Positions 1-8,011 are shown, counted from the first letter of the stretch. The stretch: DNA of 12,437 bases from Pavlovales sp. CCMP2436 (GCA_026770615.1 MU631784.1:67418-79854); one strand, 5' to 3'. A program made the numbers and translations. The notes: generated by a model not told the origin, from the sequence alone.

Positions 1-660
1 CTCGAGGCTTCTGCGGCTGCTCTTCGTGCCTCCTCAGTTCTGTTCTCAGGGTCTCTACTTACAGAGAGATCTTGTGACACCCCGCAGCTCTTTTTGCATT
101 TTGACTCTTCGTAGCTCTAGCTCTCTCTCTCTCACTCTAGCTGCCTTCGACGCTCACGCGTCTCGGACTCCAATCCTCTCTTAGCTCGTGCTTGCGTTCA
201 ACACCGCTAGCCTCTCGATAAGACTGTAGCCCGCGCACGGGGGGGGGGTCGTTCCTCACTCGGGCTTCACCGGGGAGCTCGAGGGTGGGGCCAACCTCAG
301 CCTGGTGATAAGCCCCACCACGGGCAGTGGTGGGGCTTATCACCGTTGGCGCACGAGTTCTACTTGAAGAGCCTGGACTGCGGGTGGGTGCCGTCGAAGA
401 GCGACTTGATCCGTCCTCAGGCGCGAGGAGCAAGCGGCACGCCCGGCCGGCAGGTCACGCGGACGGCTCGACGTGGAGCACGACGCGCGCGAGGCTCGTC
501 AGCGTGGACGGCGCGCCGATTGGTCGCACGCATGTGCTCGACGAGGAGTGCCACGCGCGCGGGGCGGACGGCCGGCAGCGTGGAATGCAGGGAGCGGTTC
601 AGCCAAGCATTGAGATCAGTTGACGTTTGCCTACGACCGAAATCCCCCTAGGCGGGGGAG
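1..660. other. GC-rich stretch without a recognisable gene
   Basis: No convincing gene is visible. The stretch starts with a CT-rich tract (CT repeats near 117-133) and has a run of ten G at about 239-248. From about 345 to 620 it is strongly GC-rich, and open frames exist on both strands, but that is expected at this composition. One + strand frame from about 346 reads as ordinary-looking protein (HEFYLKSLDCGWVPSKSDLI) but has no ATG and turns into arginine-rich, low-information sequence. It could be an exon scrap of a lost gene. I do not recognise it. Confidence 0.4.
304..344. repeat. Perfect 18-bp inverted repeat (hairpin)
   Basis: Positions 304-321 (GGTGATAAGCCCCACCAC) are the exact reverse complement of 327-344, separated by a 5-base loop GGGCA. 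A perfect 18-bp stem is far beyond chance at this spacing. There is no T-run after it, so it is not a bacterial-type terminator. It may be the centre of a small palindromic element, a transcribed hairpin, or the fused ends of a deleted MITE; the flanks show no clear target duplication. Confidence 0.85.
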
Positions 661-1015
661 TTCACTCTTATTTATTTATGATTTATTTTATAAGTGGATT
701 TTTGAAGATATGATTAGACGTAGAATTGAGCTGGGAACAACATCGTTCACTCGGTTTGACATCTGATTCTAACAGGAAGTACATGAAAATGGCCTCGGAA
801 GTGAGGGTGGTAATTTCAGCACATGAGAGACATACGTCCCCTCATTTTGGAGGCGATTTTCTCGGCATTCCGTTCGGATTCAGGTGTCAAGCCGTAGTAC
901 CAAAGTTGGTACCCTTCAAATTCTGCGTCTAGCGGCATCTTCAAGGTTCGATAGATCAGCACGAAAACCTCGGTCGTTCGGCTTTTCACTGTGCACCGAG
1001 AGCTGGCTCAAGCAG
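661..1015. other. Stretch with no supported gene
   Basis: AT-richer sequence beginning with TTTATTTATGATTTATTTT near 671-689. Open frames here are short and show no domain or motif. A 7-bp inverted repeat GTACCAA/TTGGTAC lies near 897-912. Nothing else is supported. Confidence 0.4.
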
Positions 1016-1516
1016 TATGGGGGGCCTTCGGTTAGTTTTCGACATGAAATAACCGCCGAAACCAAGGTCCGCGCCCGGGTTCAGTATCATAGATCCGTGT
1101 ACGTGGGCCGCGATATTTCGACGGCATCGCATCCGCAACCCTCGTTTCACTTTATCCGAGCGCGTCGAAGTCGCAACTCGACTCCTCGCGCCGCTGGAAA
1201 GAGATCTCCGAGCGTCTTGGTTCTAGTTTGTGTCGAAAACTAAACGGGGATCCTGTCCACGCGGACGAGCAAACCACGCGCGGACGGAAGCGACGACGGA
1301 GTGTTCGGGCGCTGACGTACTTCGAAAGCACACGCCCAGCTATCGGCAAAGCCAGTCTCACCTTCCGTGCGCCATATCTCGCCGCTCTGCGCCCGCCCGC
1401 GCGGAGGGCTAACGCGTGCCAAAAGTGGGCTCGCCATCGTAATTTCGAAAATCAAAGTTTTTCACAGTGTGTGTCGAAACTAAAATGTGTCGAATAGGAA
1501 CCGAAGGCCCCCCATA
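1016..1516. mobile_element. MITE of 497 bp flanked by TA (Tc1/mariner-like)
   Basis: The left end from 1018 (TGGGGGGCCTTCGGTTAG) is matched in reverse complement by the right end finishing at 1514. Counting the flanking TA pairs (1016-1017 and 1515-1516), 26 of 29 bases match. TA on both sides is what Tc1/mariner-type transposases leave. No transposase is encoded, so the element is non-autonomous. A 12-base part of the terminal repeat (TAGTTTTCGACA) recurs inverted inside, near 1232-1244, and again just inside the right end near 1484-1493, so the ends carry subterminal repeats. The interior is GC-rich and has no supported gene. Superfamily assignment rests only on the TA flank and could change if a related autonomous copy is found. 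Confidence 0.75.
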
Positions 1517-3062
1517 GGTCCCTATAAAAAACGAAGTTTAAACTTGACCTAAACCGGCCAATGAGCAGCCCCTAAAACATCTCTTGAATTTATCCTGGTG
1601 AACCTATGAATATAATTTTTTCTCTGGTACCCAGTTCGCACCATCGCCCAAGCCTGGATGGAAGATACAGCACTCGTCGCCGACACCACAAAGGGAAGCA
1701 CCCAACAAATTGCACTCCTACACGAATTCCTCACCGCCCACAACATGACGCTCAACATCTCGAAATGCAGCCACCTCCAATGGCTACCCACAGGGCCCCA
1801 CAAAAGAGCCCGAACGGACGAAGGAACGGAAGACACAACTACACCGAAAATTTGATCATCCCAGCAACTGACCACCGCCCACACCTCGAAATAATAACAC
1901 TCAACAACGGGGACCAAGTGACCTACCTAGGCATAAGCATGGGCCCGACCCTCAACTGGGACGTGACGTGGACCCACCAGCAGACCCGCCTAGGCGCCGC
2001 AGCATCCAGATGGAAAGCAGCAGCAGCGTCACCGGCGTACCGCCTAGCTACACTGGCCATATTCACAGCAGCTTGAATCCCTGTCATAAATATATTAAGC
2101 CTGCTACCCTACCGCCTACAAGCAATTGGAACCACAGCAGCACAGCTAAACTCAGCGCGGAATACCCTGCTATCGCCCATAATACGCAGAGGCTTGCTCC
2201 CAGCACTTTTCACACCAACAGCCATGCTCTACGGCTTACTCTACTCCGGAGGAACGGGCATTGCAGACCCTTTCGCTCTCAACGCAGGGTACAAAGCCGC
2301 AGCCCTGCTCACCCTCCTTAATACAAGCTCTGCAGTGGGCATAGCATCACGCCAACTATGTCATACTTTCAACGGCACTCTCGAATATGACAGGTCACAG
2401 GCGCACCATGACACTCTCTACCCCCCCACAATCGCAGAGGGCTGGCTATCCCTTAACAGCACGGTCACAAAAGAATCCGAGGACCCGATTTCAAACAACT
2501 TTCGAATAGCGGCTGACATCTCGATTGGGAGACTCACACTTGGTGAGCTCCTCGGACCGGAACTGAACTCTCCATTAATAGCCACCGGGAAAGCCAAAAC
2601 CCAAGGCGGCCTAATCAAAAAGCTAAGGAGTCAACTACAGACCCAACTCAACAGACCACTCGCCGACACACTCCGAATGTGCCAGCCCACACAATGACGA
2701 TCAGACGGAGCAACAGATCTAGACCGTGCCATTCTCTCGCCCAGCCCCACAGCAGCGATAGAATGGACGATCAAGAGGAACATCCAGCTGAATGGATCAT
2801 CAAGTGCACGCACAAACGAGGATCCCTGGGTCTCAAAAAGCAGAGCCCTCTTCGCAAAAGAATGGGTCTCCAACTGGGAGCCAGGCAACGGACACCACAT
2901 CCCACCATCTCTCCAAAAAATCCTCACAGCCGCAACCCTCCAAGCCCTCCCATGTTTTGCTGCATCCGCAGGCGCCAGATCCCACACGACACACCTGCGA
3001 AAAGCTCATCTGGACAAACATGACAAAACAATAGGAACAGCTCTCCCGGAAGGTTCAACAGT

Positions 3063-3600
3063 AACCGAAGTAGCAGTCGATGGCTCCCACAAGGAGATGT
3101 CAGGGAAATCAGCAGGAGGCGTCGCTTACCTAATCAACTACCCAGACGGGAGACGGGAAATTCACATGACCAACGCCATCCGTCCAGGGGACAAAGACGC
3201 TCTAGACAGCGAGCTCACAGCTGCGACACTCAGCCTCCGACTCAAATCCCTTCAAACACAGACGACACTCACCACCTCTTGGGACTGCCTCAACCCCACT
3301 CAGGAATTTGTGACGCCTAAACCTCAACTGCAACACAGCCACAAACACCGAATCACAACCCCAACACCAAAGCACGGACGAAACAGCCACGCCAAGCCGA
3401 CAGTCACAGCTCCGAAGACTCAGCGAACACCTCACACGCAACACCCACGCCGGCAAAACCCACATCTTCAAGCACTAGAAAGCCCACAAAGCAGACTCTT
3501 TCCTCCGACCACTGATACAAAACCCAAGAATCGACACGGCCAGCCAAGTTTACATTATTGACAACGCGGGAACCGATGCCCTCATCGGCAAGACGAAAGA
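3063..3600 (+). other. RNase H domain of the LINE remnant
   Basis: In retroelements this domain removes the RNA strand from RNA-DNA hybrids. The acidic residues expected of RNase H can be traced: Asp in VAVDGSHK (codon 3079), Glu in LDSELTAA (codon 3211), Asp in SWDCLNPTQEF (codon 3283) and Asp in NAGTDALIGK (codon 3575). The first three share one frame; the last lies in the frame used downstream, so a frame change splits the domain near 3313-3330. The segment before the last Asp contains HIFK-stop-KAH, resembling the usual K-x-H region, with TAG at 3476. The KAH to NAGTDAL spacing is longer than usual, which suggests a lineage-specific insertion or alignment uncertainty. Confidence 0.75.
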
Positions 3601-4129
3601 GAAGGCCAATGAGATACAACCACCGCCCACGGCAGGAGGAGCACCAATGCCAGCCTATGACGCAGTGCATGTGGCACTCAACGTCTGCGCTGACTGGGCT
3701 GCCAGACAATTGGCAGTGGATAACTAAACCCCCTTTCACGACCTAGGTCCATGCGCTTGGCCGCCAACAAGGTACAGCGTCACAGATAAAGACGGGAACT
3801 TTATCGACCACACTCCATCCACCATCCGCAGGGCAGTCATAGAAGAAGCGGGAACCCAACCTTTAAACATCCATGTCCGCAAAGACCCCCGGAACCTCAC
3901 TAGACGCACACAAAAATATGCCATCCGCGTTAGGGACCGAACCGACCTCTGGATAAAGGAGTCAACAGCCTCCTTAAGACCACCCTGTGGGAAAAACTCA
4001 GAGACTACTCAACGCACATACGTCCGATACATGACAGGCACCACGAATTACAACACAGAACGGGCAAGAGACGAAGCAAAGCTTCTCGACGTTGCCCTCT
4101 ACGAAGGTGGCCCTAAACTCAGCACCAAA

Positions 4130-4204
4130 TGCCCCTTCTGCATCATAAAAAGCCTGAACCCAGCGGACGATACAGACTCAGTCGAACATATCATGAAGCA
4201 TTGC
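4130..4204 (+). other. CCHC zinc-finger motif of the LINE C-terminus
   Basis: The translated sequence has C-x2-C-x15-H-x4-C, with Cys codons at 4130 and 4139, His at 4187 and Cys at 4202. A CCHC finger downstream of RT and RNase H is a common nucleic-acid-binding module at the C-terminus of non-LTR retrotransposon proteins. It lies in the same frame as the preceding segment (YVRYMTGTTNYNTERARDEA), a basic region. No restriction-like endonuclease motif is evident after it, although about 230 bases of frame remain, interrupted by TGA at 4236. Confidence 0.75.
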
Positions 4205-4460
4205 CCAGCAACCGCCGACCAACGTGACCTTCGATGAACCGTAATCATAAAAAAACTCGGAGGCCTCGGCACCAACTTGGAGTTACGCGCCATCGCCGGC
4301 TCTGCACTGGCCACAGACCCGCACACCCCAGCAGCTAGCAGAGGCGCGCCAAAAACGCAGGAGGGAGGAACACTGCCTCGAAACACACCTCGACATATTG
4401 AGCCCGAGGCCCACCCCCCTGAGGGGGTGGGGTAGACCGGGACCACAATGAGCCCCCACC

Positions 4461-4495
4461 GTGTGATTCTTGCCCCTCGTGGACAAGAATCACAC
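4461..4495. repeat. 12-bp perfect hairpin after the LINE stop codon
   Basis: Bases 4461-4472 (GTGTGATTCTTG) pair exactly with 4484-4495 around an 11-base loop. The hairpin begins 26 bases after the final TAG of the LINE frame, so it would lie in the 3' untranslated part of the element's RNA. Many LINEs need a 3' stem-loop for recognition by their own reverse transcriptase, so that is a reasonable guess. Nothing else proves a function. Confidence 0.7.
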
Positions 4496-4757
4496 AGCGG
4501 GATTCAGGCTACCGGAGGTTATTTGTCTGTTTATTTTGTGCTACAGGTGCGGCACGTGCGCAGACGAGCTGCTTTGTGAGACGAGCGAGAGGCAGCAGCG
4601 GCCTGTCAGTGCGTCAGTCAGAGAGCCGTCGACTGTCGTGTGCCTGATCAGCCTTAGCGGTGGGGACGGTATCCGTGTGCTCTGCAAAGGTCCCTTGATC
4701 CTAGTGTTTCTCAACACTTGGGTCCGGTGGAGACCTGTCAGGGGACGGACGTATTTC
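4496..4757. other. Inter-element stretch, no supported gene
   Basis: Sequence between the two retroelement blocks. Composition changes from A/C-rich to mixed. Several open frames exist but none carries a motif. A small hairpin AGTGTT-TCTC-AACACT lies at 4703-4718. This could hold the 3' end of the first element and the 5' leader of the second; I cannot place the boundary. Confidence 0.35.
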
Positions 4758-4760
4758 TAG

Positions 4761-5246
4761 ATATTTACACACGCACTCAGCCACCCAGACGCGCACGCCG
4801 GGAGCGTCTCGATACAGACCCAGGAGCTAGTCGAGGAATGCCTCAAACTGAACCCAACCTGGGAGTACAAGACAGGCACCATACAAGGGGTCCTCCTAGC
4901 AGCCAGTGAAGCTTTAAATGCCGAGAGAACCAAGCTCATTAAGGGCGATGAGCCCACAAACGACCCTGATGACCCAGAAGACACGGAAATCGACCCTTCC
5001 ACACCACCAACCCAGCCACCGCAGAATAACAACTTGGCAAGCACCCACAATGTCGACGCGTTCGCAGCAGTCCTCAGCTACCGCCATCAACAATACACAG
5101 ACACCCAACAAAAACAAAAGAAAGCCAGACGGGCTGCCCAGGGGCGGAAATTCAACCCCCAAACCCCCCCCAAACGACCTCGCATAAAAAAGGATACAGG
5201 CATACCCAAAACCCAACAGGAGATGGAGCCGGAAGCAGCACACTAA
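4761..5246 (+). CDS. ATG-less open frame upstream of the OTU domain
   Basis: An uninterrupted frame starts after TAG 4758-4760 and ends at TAA 5244-5246. It has no ATG until close to its end, so it is either a 5'-truncated or exon-like piece, or it starts at a non-ATG codon. The early part is ordinary globular-looking protein (ECLKLNPTWEYKTGTIQGVL). The middle is acidic and proline-rich (DEPTNDPDDPEDTEIDP), and the end is basic (KKARRAAQGRKF, then PPKRPRIKK). The PPKRPRIKK stretch resembles PSKRPRAQK at the start of the OTU frame downstream, which implies the two frames belong to one protein. Composition matches the LINE remnant. I see no known domain. Confidence 0.55.
   Translation: MFTHALSHPDAHAGSVSIQTQELVEECLKLNPTWEYKTGTIQGVLLAASEALNAERTKLIKGDEPTNDPDDPEDTEIDPSTPPTQPPQNNNLASTHNVDAFAAVLSYRHQQYTDTQQKQKKARRAAQGRKFNPQTPPKRPRIKKDTGIPKTQQEMEPEAAH
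5186..5192 (+). promoter_or_regulatory. A AAA AAG slippery heptamer, candidate -1 frameshift site
   Basis: The heptamer AAAAAAG sits with codons AAA (5187-5189) and AAG (5190-5192) in the frame of the upstream 4761-5246 reading. This is the arrangement needed for -1 slippage. Slipping back one base makes GGA at 5192-5194 the next codon and leads directly into the OTU protease frame. A simple one-base loss or gain in this A-run in a dead copy would look the same. I did not identify a strong downstream pseudoknot by eye. Confidence 0.4.
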
Positions 5247-6028
5247 CCATCGATAACACGCCAATTGAAGATAGAGACGGAGGCAGCACAGTGACCATTA
5301 ACAACCCCTCGAAACGCCCACGCGCTCAAAAGGGCCGCCATGGGAAATCCAAGCCAACCATCAAATGGACACCAGCGAGAGCCTGGGAAATCGAAAAACT
5401 CTATGCTACCATAAACCTCATGGACATGGACGTTGTGGGTGACGGGAACTGTTTCCTCTACGCGGCCATGGGAATCGACGGCAGCGGTGCAAGCCACAAA
5501 CAAGCAGCAGCGAACCTCCGCGAACGAGCCATAGCCCACGCCCGGGCGCTACCCGAAACCGTCCAGAACCACTTGGTCCTCAGACGGCCCGACGAAGACA
5601 CAACAGATCCCTGTGGCAACAGCACCGCTCCCATGTGGTCGATGGCATACCAGGCAAAGGAAGTCGGTTGGATACACAACAACATGTTCTACAGCATAGC
5701 AACCATCCTACGTATCGACATAGCAATAGCCACTCACAAGCAAATGGGAATAGACGTGACCTCAACCTTATTTATTCATATGGCAGGCCCAGACCCCAAC
5801 CTACCTCACCCAGCCCATCCACTACCAAATCAATTTTTAAGCGTCCAAAGGGCGCCACCAGCAGCACCAAGACCAGGGGCACGCAGGCTCCGACAGATTC
5901 ACTAGTAAAGCACACCCAGACAAATAGACCTCGGACCCACGCCCATCCGCGTGATACACAGCAACATCGGCTCACACTACAGATTAACCAAACCACTTAT
6001 CCCAGGCCAACAACCGCAACCACCTTAG
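5192..6028 (+). pseudogene. OTU-family cysteine protease domain, retroelement-associated, broken
   Basis: OTU proteases are papain-like cysteine proteases, often deubiquitinases, and are also found in some retrotransposon polyproteins. The nucleophile motif is clear: VGDGNCFLYAAM, with Asp at codon 5441 and the catalytic Cys at codon 5450. Helical and strand segments follow (WIHNNMFYSIATILRIDIAI near 5669-5728). The C-terminal catalytic His lies in VIHSNIGSHYRL (His codon 5975), in the same frame but beyond the stops TAG-TAA at 5903-5908. Between about 5770 and 5920 the more protein-like reading (KSIFKRPKG, TDSLVKHTQT) is in another frame, so two compensating frameshifts are likely. The tail ends at TAG 6026-6028. 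A basic linker (PSKRPRAQKGRHGKSK) precedes the domain. Strand and A/C-rich composition match the LINE remnant upstream, suggesting one element type. Confidence 0.72.
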
Positions 6029-6250
6029 ATGAAGAGAGAGTTTTTTTAAGATAAGTGGAGGATTATTGAGTAACCCCCCCGCCGCCTGGGACTAGACCAG
6101 GGGTTGGAGATTACCGCTCCCGGCGGTTAGGCGAGCTGCGCATTAACGCACATCATTTTAATTGTATACCTTTAATTCGCGGCAGCGGCGGCGGCGGCGC
6201 GCCGGTACAAACAATTCTTAAACCTATGTACAATAGGTAAAATTCAATCA
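6029..6250. other. Gene-free stretch with CGG repeats
   Basis: No gene is visible. It includes a T7 tract near 6043-6050, a short hairpin around CCTGG-GACTAGA-CCAGG at 6085-6101, and a trinucleotide tract rich in GGC/CGG near 6180-6200. I looked for a tRNA fold around the hairpin and did not find one. Confidence 0.4.
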
Positions 6251-6541
6251 AGTTTGGAAACACTCAATTAAAAAAACCAAAAGCCATAGGTAAAAACCCA
6301 AACCAGTTTGGAAACACTCAGTTCATAAATAACCAAAAGCGAAAATCTGCAAATTTAACGAAACCCCCATCCCCCCCGTCCATGAGCTTTTCTTCTTTTT
6401 ACCCTGATTTCAATCCTAAACTGGATTCTTAAAAATAGCACAATCAGTTCAAAATAGCACAATCAGTTTAAAAATAGTAAAATTCACCATAATTATGTAA
6501 AAACCATTCCAGTTTGGAAACACTCAGTTCATAAATAACCA
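6251..6541. repeat. Direct-repeat cluster, left part (three copies of a 16-31 bp motif)
   Basis: The motif AGTTTGGAAACACTCA occurs at 6251-6266, 6305-6320 and 6511-6526. The last two copies extend identically through AAATAACCA to 6335 and 6541. A second short motif, AAAATAGCACAATCAGTT, is duplicated in tandem near 6432-6469. The unit 6305-6482 is repeated with divergence at 7309-7442. The copy beginning at 6511 is cut off after about 30 bases, where unrelated GC-rich sequence starts. This looks like an AT-rich dispersed or satellite-type repeat that was later interrupted. There is no coding content. Confidence 0.8.
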
Positions 6542-6742
6542 TATGTATGTGGCCCGAGGACGCCCCTGCGCACGCGGACGGCGCGTACCGTGACGACAAC
6601 TGGCGCAGCCACAATGCCGACCGGTCGCGGCGGCCGCGGCAGACAGGGCACACGCACCTAAATGGACGTGTGCGTTGTGTGTGTGTGGAGGGGGAGGGGG
6701 GGAGGATCCTGTGGCAATTGCTACGAGTTTACCACCAACCTC
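6542..6742. other. GC-rich spacer with (GT)n and G-rich tract
   Basis: No supported gene. It contains a short inverted repeat around 6648-6672 (CACACGCAC and GTGTGCG), a GT tract at about 6676-6686 and a polypurine G-rich tract at about 6687-6705 that could form a G-quadruplex. It separates the truncated AT-rich repeat from the fold-back element. Confidence 0.4.
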
Positions 6743-7293
6743 ACCTCTACCACCACCATCCCTGCTGCAATGACTAACGTCTGACGTCGACCAAGTCAGT
6801 GAGTAAACAACACCTGTTGAACCATGCTGAGCCGCCGACGGTGAGACCACCAATGAACTCGCTCGCTCGCGCTCGGCCGGACGGCCTCGCGTTGCCTGGT
6901 TTGGCTCCTTCGGCTCCTTCTTCAACTAGTCCTTCCACCGCGCTCCCGCGCGGCGGCCAGCGCCCTGCACGCGCGAACAAGTTCACGGCATTCAAAACCC
7001 AAACCCGCCATCAAGTGGACTCGCTCGCGCTCGACGTCTCGGCTCCTTCGGCTCCCTCTTCAACCAGTCCTTCCACCGCGCCCTCGCGCTGCGGCCCGCG
7101 CCCTACACGCGCAAACGATTCCTCGACATTCAACATCCCATCGCTTCGCAGCGATACGTCACCGCTGGGAAGCGAACATTATATATACATAATATATACA
7201 GCAGCTCAGCATGGTTCAACAGGTGTTGCTCACTCACTGACTGGGTCGACGTCAGACGTTAGTCCTGGCAGCAGGGATGGTGGTGGTAGAGGT
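6743..7293. mobile_element. Fold-back element with 90-bp inverted arms
   Basis: The left arm 6743-6832 (starts ACCTCTACCACCACCATCCC) and the right arm 7204-7293 are reverse complements at 85 of 90 positions by my reading. They enclose 371 bp. Long arms with no transposase gene are typical of fold-back or MITE-like elements. I could not find a target-site duplication; the outer flanks (ACCAACCTC left, TAAAAAACC right) do not match. The superfamily is therefore open. An alternative is a local inverted duplication. Confidence 0.7.
6857..7140. repeat. Tandem duplication inside the fold-back element
   Basis: The segment at about 6857-7000 (ACTCGCTCGCGCTCG, then GGCTCCTTCGGCTCC, then AGTCCTTCCACCGCGC) is repeated with divergence at about 7019-7140. 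The two copies stay in phase in one open frame and would each encode SAPSSTSPSTA. Similar CGCTCG-rich low-complexity sequence occurs at 11675-11730, so it may be a common genomic motif rather than a gene. No coding function is claimed. Confidence 0.7.
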
Positions 7294-7308
7294 TAAAAAA
7301 CCAAAACC

Positions 7309-7442
7309 AGTTTGGAAACACTCAGTTTATAAATAACCATTTTTACGCTCTTCTTTGTACCCCGATTTGCCTCACACACTGGATTCTTAAAAATAGCGCA
7401 ATCAGCTCAAAAATAGCACGATCAGTTTGACAATAGTAAAAA
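7309..7442. repeat. Direct-repeat unit, right copy
   Basis: This is a second copy of the AT-rich unit seen at 6305-6482. It opens with AGTTTGGAAACACTCAGT at 7309, continues through AAATAACCA to 7339, then a CTTCTTT-TACCC-GATTT section and ends with GGATTCTTAAAAATAGC and AATAGTAAAA. It is about 45 bp shorter than the left copy owing to internal deletions. It directly follows the right arm of the fold-back element. Confidence 0.8.
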
Positions 7443-7927
7443 CCTTGTTCACCAGCCCCAGGTCCGCAGGATCCACGTTATTAGAACTATCCGGCAAAAC
7501 GCCTTCGTCAACTGTGGCAGGGTCAAGCAGAAAGTGCTTTTTTTGAAAACCGGCACTTTCGAGTTAGCTGCTGATCCGGAAAGCTCTCGTCGAGAGGAGT
7601 TCAACGCACCCAAAAAAAGTTCCATGCGAAAGGTGTAAGGTCATCAAAAAAAAAGTGCCACTTTTTTTAAAACGGGATCAAGTTGAAATTTTTGGGGGAT
7701 GACTGGGCGCCGTCGCAGAGCTCGGCCGAGTGCAGCACCTCGCTGTCTCCTTCGAGGTGCGCCGCGGGCGGCTCTCCGCGGGGGACGACGTACCGGCCGA
7801 TGATCGGAGTCAGCCCCGCCTCATCGAACCTCCTCCTCTCCATGAGGCACCGAAGCTCCTCTTCATGACGGCTTGGCAGTCGGCGGTTAGGGTCAGGTTG
7901 AGGCCGTTTTTTTTGGATGAGCCTCTA
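7443..7927 (-). pseudogene. Remnant of an unidentified gene
   Basis: Three protein-like pieces read in order on the - strand but in different frames. The first (about 7917-7863) reads GLNLTLTADCQAVM. The second (about 7867-7667) reads HEEELRCLMERRRFDEAGL, then TPIIGRYVVPRGEPPAAHLE, ending at TAA 7669-7667. The third (about 7542-7443) reads KKHFLLDPATVDEGVLPDSS, then NNVDPADLGLVNKV, ending where the AT-rich repeat begins. Homopolymer runs (A or T of 7-12) lie between them, so indels there probably broke the frame. The second piece has no ATG near its start. I do not recognise the family. A diverged stretch of the third piece (CTACTTGACCCCGCC near 7960) also occurs on the + strand, hinting at an inverted partial duplication. 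Confidence 0.35.
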
Positions 7928-8011
7928 GCAAGAAAAAAAAAAAATTGCCGAAGGCGTTTACTACTTGACCCCGCCGCATTACTAGGGAGTGTGAAAATAC
8001 CCCCATACGCT

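Larger units (their letters stand above)
1616..4435 (+). pseudogene. Non-LTR retrotransposon remnant (RT end, RNase H, CCHC finger)
   Basis: A degenerate LINE-type polyprotein, truncated at the 5' side inside the reverse transcriptase. The RT active-site region reads WMEDTALVAD at 1655-1684, where the family normally has a YxDD-type motif; here the first Asp is Glu. The reading frame changes near 1790-1850 into one carrying the post-RT region (VTYLGISMGPTLNWDVTW near 1918-1971), runs to the RNase H domain, then changes again near 3313-3330 and continues to the C-terminal zinc finger. In-frame stops are TGA at 2074 and 2695, TAG at 3476, TAA at 3725 and TGA at 4236; the frame ends at TAG 4433-4435. 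The coding strand is strikingly A/C-rich and G-poor, unlike the P450 gene. 5' truncation is typical of LINE integration. I see no poly(A) tail. The protein is certainly not made intact; the exact clade is uncertain, with Dualen/RandI-like or another RNase H-bearing LINE possible. Confidence 0.88.

Noticed and set aside
327..651. Overlapping + strand open frames in the first GC-rich block
   Set aside because: They start at non-ATG codons or within the hairpin, lack motifs and become arginine-rich, as expected of GC-rich non-coding DNA.
1856..4238. TGA as a sense codon in the LINE (three of the five internal stops are TGA)
   Set aside because: TAG and TAA stops and frameshifts are also present, and CGA to TGA mutation explains the excess. 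The P450 itself ends with TGA.
6060..6130. Possible tRNA around CCTGGGACTAGACCAGG
   Set aside because: No cloverleaf, T-loop GTTCRA or acceptor stem could be assembled.
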